Source: Candidatus Rokuibacteriota bacterium (GTDB lineage: Bacteria; Methylomirabilota; Methylomirabilia; Rokubacteriales; JACOUJ01). From it: 11,296 bases of DNA. The stretch's first letter is position 1. Each line of letters starts with the position of its first letter. The position numbers and the translations under genes were made by a program. Below, in pieces: positions 7,101 to 11,296 of the stretch. The stretch lies in NCBI GenBank assembly GCA_016177865.1, contig JACOUJ010000047.1:1-11296 (forward strand). Direction: 5' to 3'. A model generated the notes under the pieces. That model searched no databases, was not told the origin of the DNA, and was given only the letters and a program-made list of their open reading frames with translations.

Positions 7101-7480
7101 TGGATCTCTTCTGGGGACGCCCGGCGAGCCGCCAGTGCCGCAATAGGCGGCTCCAGGATCGTCCGGGCCTCAAACAGCTCGGCCACCGCCTCCCGTTGGG
7201 TCAAGATGACGAGAGCCAGCGGCTCGATCAAGGCCTCGACCGAGATCTCTTTGACAAATGTCCCCTCCCCCGCGCGGATCTCGATGTGGCCCATGGACTG
7301 GAGCGCCCGGAGCCCTTCACGGACCGACGCCCGGCTGACCCCGAACTTCTCCGCCAGGTCCCGCTCGGGGGGGAGTCGATCCCCCGATCTCAGCTGCCCC
7401 TCGGCAATCAGCGTCTTGATCTGGCGGATGATCTCTTCGTAGATTCGCGTGGACTTGATCGGCTCCAGGTTCCAGACCAC
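4142..7480 (-). CDS. ppdK: GntR/FadR-type regulator fused in frame to pyruvate, phosphate dikinase
   Basis: This 1112-residue protein joins two families. Residues about 10-76 are a GntR winged helix (SGDRLPPERDLAEKFGVSRA, SVREGLRAL, GEGTFV). Residues about 96-182 are the start of an FCD ligand domain (D150 and H154 in RQDAAFH). From about 181 a PPDK begins (MRRFVYFFGGG): ATP-binding region with GGKGCDLAEMTKLGIPVPPGF at 204-224, RSGARVSMPGMMDTV and GSGTGVAFTRDP; phosphohistidine domain with H642 in GGLTSHAAVVGRGMG; PEP/pyruvate TIM barrel with GLTRTEHMFF (761-770), GTNDLTQ and catalytic C1060 in GICGEHGG. PPDK interconverts pyruvate+ATP+Pi and PEP+AMP+PPi. The PPDK part, about 930 residues, is full length; the FCD part lacks its last helices. 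GTG at 7480-7478 follows AGGGG by 7 bases. Next to H642, the family's usual ARGMGKPC reads GRGMGKCC. A real fusion is likely but a join artefact is not excluded. Confidence 0.93.
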   Translation of the reverse strand: MVWNLEPIKSTRIYEEIIRQIKTLIAEGQLRSGDRLPPERDLAEKFGVSRASVREGLRALQSMGHIEIRAGEGTFVKEISVEALIEPLALVILTQREAVAELFEARTILEPPIAALAARRASPEEIQEMEHILEEQAKEIAAGKTGVRQDAAFHTAIASAAHNRSISRIVAALMDLLVESMRRFVYFFGGGQADGGSALRDLLGGKGCDLAEMTKLGIPVPPGFTVTTEACIEYFHRGKQLPEGLWGEADHALARLEDLIGSKLGDPERPLLVSVRSGARVSMPGMMDTVLNLGLNDQTVEGLAILTGNEPFAWDCYRRFLMMFSDVVLGVPRQPFERRLEGAKSRAGVKTDPELSASALRALVDEYKTLTQSETGRPFPQEPREQLRLAIAAVFDSWNNKRAIEYRRIHRIPEEWGTAVTVQAMVFGNLGEGSGTGVAFTRDPATGERRFFGEFLRNAQGEDVVAGIRTPEPISALETQMPEVYAELERIYQRLERHFRDMQDIEFTVQEGTLYLLQTRSGKRTAAAAIRIAVEMVREGLIDRETALLRVEPHQLDQLLHPVFDLAEKAAAVEKGRVLGKGLPAAPGAAVGKAVFSAEDAVAWAGRGEAVILVRGETSPEDVAGMHVAQGILTSRGGLTSHAAVVGRGMGKCCVVGCGGIVVREDATEFQAGDVTVREGDVISLDGSTGEVILGSLPTRPSEVLQVSVEKTLAPEKSVLYQNYQAFLDWADKVRTLGVRANADTPKDAAVAREFGGEGIGLTRTEHMFFGEERISIVREMILAADRESRRRALDKLLPMQREDFAGIFRSMAGLPVTIRLLDPPLHEFLPKELDVFTDLLYLQLTAAGVDEHLLEQIDVFKDVRVRDVGGLDEVRELLERVESLQEFNPMLGHRGCRLGVTFPEIYEMQVRAIFEAAAQVTRGGIRVLPEVMIPLTGTLGEMRLMRELTVRVAEQVLSDAGVRVEYLVGTMIELPRAVLVANHIAEEAEFFSFGTNDLTQMTFGYSRDDVGKFLPAYLERELIPFDPFSVLDQEGVGELVRIGIERGRRTRPDLKVGICGEHGGEPSSVEFCHRVGMTYVSCSPFMIPVARLAAAQAKIKEARAASESSNA
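6930..6960 (-). other. Junction between FCD domain and PPDK, with possible internal PPDK start
   Basis: The codon for M181 is an ATG at 6940-6938. What follows it, RRFVYFFGGG, is the usual N-terminus of free-standing PPDK, and what precedes it, MDLLVES, is a mid-FCD helix. The FCD sequence thus stops exactly where a separate PPDK would begin, with no linker. I see no purine-rich ribosome binding site just upstream (the transcript reads TTGGTCGAATCG before the ATG), so internal initiation would be weak at best. Confidence 0.6.
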
Positions 7481-7490
7481 CAGGATTCCC

Positions 7491-8186
7491 CTACTTTCGG
7501 GCCCGCGCCGCGGATGCCGGCCGAGCCACTACAAAGTGCCCCACCCCGAGCACCGCCACGGCCAAAATCGCGGGGATCATCCAGCGGAGGGCAAAGACCC
7601 AGGGCTCGATCCAGCCGTGCACGATCGGGTCTTTGACCAGCATCTCCCCCGCAACCCAGCCAAGAATCGCCGCCCCCACGGAGACGATCCACGGGTACCG
7701 GCCCATCAGCAACGCCAGGAGGCCGGAGCCCCAGATCACGATCGGGATACTCAGGCTGACGCCAAAGAGGACGAGGAGCAGATCCCCGTGGGCTGCGGCG
7801 GCGACAGCGAGAACGTTGTCCAAGCTCATGATGACATCCGCCAGGATGATAACCCAGATGGCCTCCCACAGGGTGGTCCCGTGTCGAACCCGATGCCCGG
7901 TCTCGGAGTCCTGGCGCAGAAGCTTGACAGCGATCCAGAGGAGAACCGCGCCACCGGCGGCCTGGAGGAAAGGGATCTTGAAGAGCTGGCTGACGATGGC
8001 GATGAAGGCCAGCCGAAGGATCACGGCCCCCACGGTTCCCCACACGCGTCCCAAGAACTGCTTTCGCCTCGGGAGGGTTCGAACCGCCAGCGCAATGACC
8101 AGGGCGTTATCCCCCGCCAAGGTCAGGTCAATGATCACGATGCCGAAGAAGCGAGCCCAGAACTCAGGATCAGGGAGAAAGCTCAT
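7491..8186 (-). CDS. TerC/YjbE-family integral membrane protein
   Basis: This 231-residue membrane protein belongs to the TerC family; its size and motifs fit the YjbE-type branch. Members of the wider family (Alx, MntX-like and Bacillus MeeF/MeeY proteins) have been linked to manganese export and to metal supply for exported enzymes. The two family signatures with acidic membrane residues are visible as IIDLTLAGDNALVIALA (18-34; D20, D26) and ILADVIMSLDNVLAVAA (114-130; D117, D123). About seven hydrophobic segments can be traced, and the C-terminus is basic (AARARK). I chose the ATG at 8186-8184; a longer in-frame reading to 8519 would cover tctA in another frame and has no family sequence. 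The tctA stop overlaps the ribosome binding site (TGAGGG), 7 bases before the start, suggesting coupled translation. Its role beside a transporter and PPDK is unknown. Confidence 0.9.
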   Translation of the reverse strand: MSFLPDPEFWARFFGIVIIDLTLAGDNALVIALAVRTLPRRKQFLGRVWGTVGAVILRLAFIAIVSQLFKIPFLQAAGGAVLLWIAVKLLRQDSETGHRVRHGTTLWEAIWVIILADVIMSLDNVLAVAAAAHGDLLLVLFGVSLSIPIVIWGSGLLALLMGRYPWIVSVGAAILGWVAGEMLVKDPIVHGWIEPWVFALRWMIPAILAVAVLGVGHFVVARPASAARARK

Positions 8187-8193
8187 GAAACCC

Positions 8194-9708
8194 TCAGTGC
8201 GCGACAGGTTCGGGGGCTCCGCGAGTCCGGCGAAGGAGGGGCGCGAGCAAAGGCCAGAAGAAGAGGAACAGCGCCGCGACCGTGATCCCGGCCGAGATGG
8301 GGCTCCAGAAGAAAATTCCCGGATTCCCCTGGGACATGATGAGGCTCTGGCGCAGAGCGTTCTCCGCGAGGTCCCCCAGTACCAGGGCCAGGACCAGGGG
8401 GGCGAGCGGGTAGTCCAACTTCTTGAAGACGTAGCCCACCACGCCAAAGATGAGCATATACCAGATATCCAGCATGGCATTCGACACCGCGTAGGCCCCG
8501 ATCGCGCAGACGAAAACAATCAGGGGCGTCAGGATCGCGAAGGGGATCCGAAGGATCGCGGCAAACGCCGGGACAAAGAGAAGGACAATGAGGACGCCAA
8601 TGACGTTTCCAGTATACATGCTGGCAATGAGGCCCCAGACAAACTCGGGTCTCTCCTTGAAGAGCATAGGACCGGGCTGGAGCCCCCAGATGAGAAACCC
8701 GCCGAGCATCACCGCCGCCGTGGGGGATCCCGGGATCCCCAGGGTGATCATGGGAAGCAGCGCGGCCACACCGGCCGCATGGGCCGCGGTCTCGGGGGCG
8801 ATGACCCCTTCGATGGCCCCGGTGCCAAATTTCTCCGGGTGCTTCGAGAAGCGCTTCGCGAAGCCGTAGCTCATAAAAGAGGCCGGCGTCGCCCCACCCG
8901 GCTTGAACCCCATCCAGAAACCGATGAAGGCGCTCCTCAGAAAGGTCCGCTTATAGCCGAGAAGCTCCCGCCACGTCGCCAGGATCTCCCGGAACCTGAC
9001 CCGGGTTGTGACCCCGCGTAACTCGAGGCCCTCTTCCACGGAGAGAAAGATCTCCCCAAGACCGAAAAGACCGATGACCGCCACGATGAAAGAGAATCCC
9101 CGCATCAACTCGACCGAGCCAAAGGTCAGACGAAGCTGGCCGGTGACAATATCCAGCCCCACCGCCGCCAAGATAAAGCCGATGAAAATGGAGGCCACCG
9201 TCTTGACGGGGCTGCCCCCGCCGAGGCCGACGAAGGCCGAAAAGGTCAAAAGCTGGATGGCGAAGAATTCCGGTGGGCCGAACTTGAGCGCCAGCTCCGC
9301 GAGGGGACCGGCAAAGAATGAGACGAGCACGATGGCAAAAAAGGCGCCCACAAACGAGGAGGTGAAGGCGGCGGTCAAGGCCTGTCCCCCCCGCCCCTGT
9401 TTGGCCATGGGGTGCCCGTCGAAGGTGGTGGCCACGGACCATGGCTCACCGGGGATATTAAACAGGATGGACGTGATCGCTCCCCCGAAGAGGGCCCCCC
9501 AGTAAACGCAGGTGAGGAGGATGATGGCGGAGGTCGGGGGCATGGTGAAGGTCACGGGGAGGAGAATCGCCACCCCGTTGGCCCCCCCGAGTCCCGGAAG
9601 GACCCCGATGATCGTTCCAAGGATGATCCCGATGAACGCGATGCCGAGATTGTATGGGGTGATGGCAATCTGGAAGCCGAGGAGCAGGTTGGCAAAGTCG
9701 CCCATCAC
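8194..9708 (-). CDS. tctA: Tripartite tricarboxylate transporter, large membrane subunit (TctA family)
   Basis: This is the large channel subunit of a TTT secondary transporter, which works with TctB and a periplasmic TctC binding protein to take up carboxylates with a cation gradient. The 504-residue protein is almost wholly hydrophobic helices. It carries the family's repeated signatures: GTIIGVLPGLGGANGVAILLP (31-51) and ILFNIPGEPWS (81-91) in the first half, then GFKPGGATPASFMSYGFAKR (267-286), APETAAHAAG (304-313) and LGIPGSPTAAVMLGGF (323-338) in the second. The length matches the usual 500 or so. The start is GTG at 9708 or ATG at 9705, adjacent codons; no strong ribosome binding site precedes them and the tctB stop is 4 bases upstream, so reinitiation after tctB is likely. 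The substrate cannot be read from the sequence. Confidence 0.96.
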   Translation of the reverse strand: MMGDFANLLLGFQIAITPYNLGIAFIGIILGTIIGVLPGLGGANGVAILLPVTFTMPPTSAIILLTCVYWGALFGGAITSILFNIPGEPWSVATTFDGHPMAKQGRGGQALTAAFTSSFVGAFFAIVLVSFFAGPLAELALKFGPPEFFAIQLLTFSAFVGLGGGSPVKTVASIFIGFILAAVGLDIVTGQLRLTFGSVELMRGFSFIVAVIGLFGLGEIFLSVEEGLELRGVTTRVRFREILATWRELLGYKRTFLRSAFIGFWMGFKPGGATPASFMSYGFAKRFSKHPEKFGTGAIEGVIAPETAAHAAGVAALLPMITLGIPGSPTAAVMLGGFLIWGLQPGPMLFKERPEFVWGLIASMYTGNVIGVLIVLLFVPAFAAILRIPFAILTPLIVFVCAIGAYAVSNAMLDIWYMLIFGVVGYVFKKLDYPLAPLVLALVLGDLAENALRQSLIMSQGNPGIFFWSPISAGITVAALFLFFWPLLAPLLRRTRGAPEPVAH

Positions 9709-9712
9709 CGCT

Positions 9713-10180
9713 TCAGTAACCGAGCCAGGCCTCGATCGGCCCTTTGGGCATGGAAACCAGGAACCACTTTTCGAAAATCAGGAAGGTCACGACGGGGATC
9801 CCAACGGTCAGGAGGACGATCAATGGCCAGGAGTGACGCCCGATCCAGCGCATGTACGCGCCCATGTAGAGACCGCCAGCCACATAGAGACCGAGGACTT
9901 GGGTGAGCACGACCATCCCCACGGCCGGAATCAGGACCTTCATGACGGGAACCAACTTGCCCGGTCCCACAAAGCGGCGCGTAGCGGCACCCCTCGCGGC
10001 CAGCACCTGCCAAACCACTATCAGACTCGAGAGGCCCAACCCGACACCGAGCCAGAAGGGAAGGAACCCGGACCGCGGGCCATCGGTCCCCCAGCCGATC
10101 CCCAGTCTCAGCCCTTCCGCCACCACCAGGAGACCGAGGGCAAGGAGACACAACGCGCAGACCACGTCGGCTTTACGCAT
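9713..10180 (-). CDS. tctB: Tripartite tricarboxylate transporter, small membrane subunit (TctB family)
   Basis: This poorly conserved small subunit has four predicted membrane helices and pairs with TctA. The 155-residue protein has hydrophobic segments at about 6-24, 38-60, 79-108 and 118-137. It shows the family pattern GPRSGFLPFWLGVGLGL (34-50) after the first helix and the C-terminal FEKWFLVSMPKGPIEAWLGY (136-155). The ATG at 10180-10178 is the most upstream in-frame start. There is no recognisable ribosome binding site at normal spacing: the 13 bases upstream follow directly on a strong hairpin, so translation may be low compared with tctC. It ends 4 bases before tctA. The identification rests on helix pattern, motifs and position between tctC and tctA. 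Confidence 0.9.
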   Translation of the reverse strand: MRKADVVCALCLLALGLLVVAEGLRLGIGWGTDGPRSGFLPFWLGVGLGLSSLIVVWQVLAARGAATRRFVGPGKLVPVMKVLIPAVGMVVLTQVLGLYVAGGLYMGAYMRWIGRHSWPLIVLLTVGIPVVTFLIFEKWFLVSMPKGPIEAWLGY

Positions 10181-10193
10181 GATTGTCGAGGGC

Positions 10194-10224
10194 GTCGGCC
10201 CCGCCCTCCGAGGACGGGGCCGAC
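10194..10224 (-). repeat. Strong GC-rich hairpin between tctC and tctB
   Basis: A 31-base inverted repeat has two 13-base arms around a 5-base loop. In the transcript the left arm reads GTCGGCCCCGTCC and the right arm GGGCGGGGCCGAC; all 13 positions pair, one as a G-U wobble. No U-run follows, so it is unlikely to be a full terminator. It ends 13 bases before the tctB ATG and begins 19 bases after the tctC stop. Hairpins after binding-protein genes often protect the upstream mRNA from 3' exonucleases and so raise binding protein over membrane subunits; that role is inferred here from position. Confidence 0.75.
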
Positions 10225-10243
10225 CGGTCAGATATGGAGCGGC

Positions 10244-11239
10244 CTATTGCTTCAGGAGGCCACCCTTGGCCATCAGATCCTTGTGAAGGTTTTCGGTCTC
10301 ACCGAGCCACTTCACGTATTCCGGGCCGGTGAGCCAGGATGGCTTCAGGGCGTTGTCGACGAGATATTTTTGAAACTTGGCGCTCTCGTAGACCTTCTTG
10401 AGCATTCCGACGTAGAACTCAGCCGCCTCTTTCGGCATGTCGGGCGGCCCGAAGATGCCGCGGAGCATCAGGTAGTGGATATCCTTACCCAGCGCCTCCT
10501 TCACAGTGGGGATCTCCCCCCAGCCAGACGCCCAGGTGAGCCGCGCGGTATCGAAGACGGCCAGGGGTCGCACCCTCCCTGCCTTCCAGTGGCCCACGCA
10601 CTCGGCGGGGTTGTTGACGGTCGAGTCCACATGCTTCCCGACCAGGTTCACACAGACCTCACCGCCGCCCTTGAACGGGACGTAGATAAACTTCAGCCCG
10701 AGAGCCTGCTCGAGCTGGATCGTGATGATCTGGTCTTCCTGAGCCGAGCCGGTGCCTGCCATCTTGAAGGCGCCCGGCTTCTCCTTGACGGCCGCCACGT
10801 ATTCCTTTGCGGCCTTGTACGGCGCCTCGGTGTTGACCCAGAGGATGAACTCGTCGAGGGCCAGCCGCCCGAGAGGCGTCAGGTCCTTCCAGTTGAAGGG
10901 AACCCCGGTATGGAGTGGCGTGGTGAAGAGATTGGAGAGGGTGATGATGATCGTGTGGGCGTCCCCCTTCTTGCCTTTCACGTAGAGAAAGCCCTCAGCC
11001 CCGGCTCCACCGGGCTTGTTGATCACCACCAGCGGTTTGGGCGAGACCTTTAGTTCCTCCACGAGGGGCGCGATGAGGCGGGCCATGACATCCGCGCCGC
11101 CTCCGGTTCCCGCCGGGATGATGAACTCGACCGGCTTGGTCGGCTCCCATGCCACGGCCGGCGGGACCGCGATGGCAGCGACGACAAGCCACAGGATGAC
11201 CAAGACCATCCTCGACGACGAGCGAGGCGAACTGTTCAT
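10244..11239 (-). CDS. tctC: TTT substrate-binding protein (TctC/Bug family)
   Basis: This is the periplasmic solute-binding protein of a tripartite tricarboxylate transporter. The 331-residue precursor starts MNSSPRSSSRMVLVILWLVV. It has a basic n-region, a hydrophobic core (about 11-25) and a likely signal peptidase I site after AVA (28-30). The mature part opens with the Bug-family pattern WEPTKPVEFIIPAGTGGGAD (31-50), whose glycine loop and aspartate help to bind the ligand carboxylate, followed by VINKPGGAGAEG (72-83). PFKGGGE and the C-terminal GPEYVKWLGETENLHKDLM also fit. I chose the ATG at 11239-11237 because AGGAGGAGG lies just upstream; starting at 11287 would translate the ribosome binding site into a run of glutamates. 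The ligand is unknown; family members bind citrate, tricarballylate, aromatic acids, amino acids and others. It is the first gene of the visible cluster. Confidence 0.95.
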   Translation of the reverse strand: MNSSPRSSSRMVLVILWLVVAAIAVPPAVAWEPTKPVEFIIPAGTGGGADVMARLIAPLVEELKVSPKPLVVINKPGGAGAEGFLYVKGKKGDAHTIIITLSNLFTTPLHTGVPFNWKDLTPLGRLALDEFILWVNTEAPYKAAKEYVAAVKEKPGAFKMAGTGSAQEDQIITIQLEQALGLKFIYVPFKGGGEVCVNLVGKHVDSTVNNPAECVGHWKAGRVRPLAVFDTARLTWASGWGEIPTVKEALGKDIHYLMLRGIFGPPDMPKEAAEFYVGMLKKVYESAKFQKYLVDNALKPSWLTGPEYVKWLGETENLHKDLMAKGGLLKQ

Positions 11240-11240
11240 T

Positions 11241-11254
11241 TCCTCCTCCTCCTT
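11241..11254 (-). promoter_or_regulatory. Very strong ribosome binding site of tctC
   Basis: In the transcript the bases before the tctC ATG read AAGGAGGAGGAGGAA, a purine run with three overlapping copies of the anti-16S complement. It fixes the start at 11239 and suggests high binding-protein output. It contrasts with tctB and tctA, which lack a clear site. Confidence 0.8.
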
Positions 11255-11296
11255 ACAGTCCGGGCGATTCGACCAGCGGGCTAACACTATATATAG

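Noticed and set aside
7491..8519. Longer reading of the TerC-like gene starting at 8519
   Set aside because: The extra 111 residues overlap tctA in another frame, are Ser/Arg-rich and unlike any TerC protein; the ATG at 8186 has a proper ribosome binding site.
7633..9021. 462-codon open frame on the plus strand opposite tctA and the TerC-like gene
   Set aside because: It is low-complexity and charged, the mirror image of hydrophobic membrane genes; it has no domain and no plausible promoter or start context.
10194..10224. tctC-tctB hairpin as a rho-independent terminator
   Set aside because: No U-run follows the stem on the transcribed strand, and tctB/tctA must be expressed with tctC.
9512..11053. 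513-codon open frame on the plus strand opposite tctB and tctC
   Set aside because: It has no recognisable family motif, is rich in Arg, Gly, Pro, His and Asp as expected from reverse reading of GC-rich genes, and lies opposite well-supported transporter genes.
10244..11287. Longer tctC start at 11287
   Set aside because: It would translate the ribosome binding site as a run of glutamates and place the signal peptide internally.
1..11296. tRNA, rRNA, CRISPR array, insertion sequence or phage attachment site
   Set aside because: No cloverleaf-like sequence, regular repeat-spacer pattern, transposase motif or terminal repeats were seen; intergenic space is very small.

Overview
The window is GC-rich bacterial DNA in which every gene I can support lies on the minus strand, so transcription runs from high to low coordinates. 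Nine coding regions fill it almost completely, separated by gaps of at most 77 bases. In order of transcription they are: a tripartite tricarboxylate transporter (TTT) binding protein (tctC-like), tctB-like and tctA-like membrane subunits, a TerC/YjbE-type membrane protein, a long gene joining a GntR/FadR-type regulator to pyruvate phosphate dikinase (PPDK), a DapA-superfamily aldolase, acetolactate synthase large and small subunits (ilvB, ilvN), and the first 237 codons of ketol-acid reductoisomerase (ilvC), cut by the left window edge. I see no tRNA, rRNA, CRISPR array, transposase or phage gene.

Right part (about 7490-11296): the tctC-tctB-tctA cassette looks like a solute uptake system for a small carboxylate, with a secreted binding protein and two membrane subunits. 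A strong hairpin sits between tctC and tctB. The TerC-like gene follows 7 bases after tctA. Middle part (3262-7480): the fused regulator-PPDK gene starts 10 bases after the TerC-like gene and overlaps the aldolase gene by 8 bases, so these genes are very probably one transcript. Left part (1-3194): ilvB, ilvN and ilvC form a standard branched-chain amino acid block whose two internal gaps each contain an inverted repeat.

The shared chemistry is pyruvate. PPDK interconverts pyruvate and phosphoenolpyruvate, DapA-superfamily aldolases form a Schiff base with pyruvate and often release it, and acetolactate synthase condenses two pyruvates. The aldolase resembles eukaryotic 4-hydroxy-2-oxoglutarate aldolase (HOGA1) more than true dihydrodipicolinate synthase. 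One reading is that an imported carboxylate is cut to pyruvate, which is then directed to PEP or to valine/leucine/isoleucine synthesis.

The most unusual object is the 1112-residue fusion at 4142-7480: a winged-helix DNA-binding domain and a truncated FCD ligand-binding domain run directly, in frame, into what looks like a complete PPDK. The FCD domain stops where the native PPDK N-terminus begins and so lacks its last helices. It may be a transcription factor carried on a central-metabolism enzyme, a relic of gene fusion, or an assembly artefact.

The taxon cannot be fixed from this window. High GC, a TTT cassette beside a GntR/DapA-family locus, and a complete ilvBNC block would suit Methylomirabilota/Rokubacteria-like, deltaproteobacterial or related soil and subsurface bacteria; this is a low-confidence guess.
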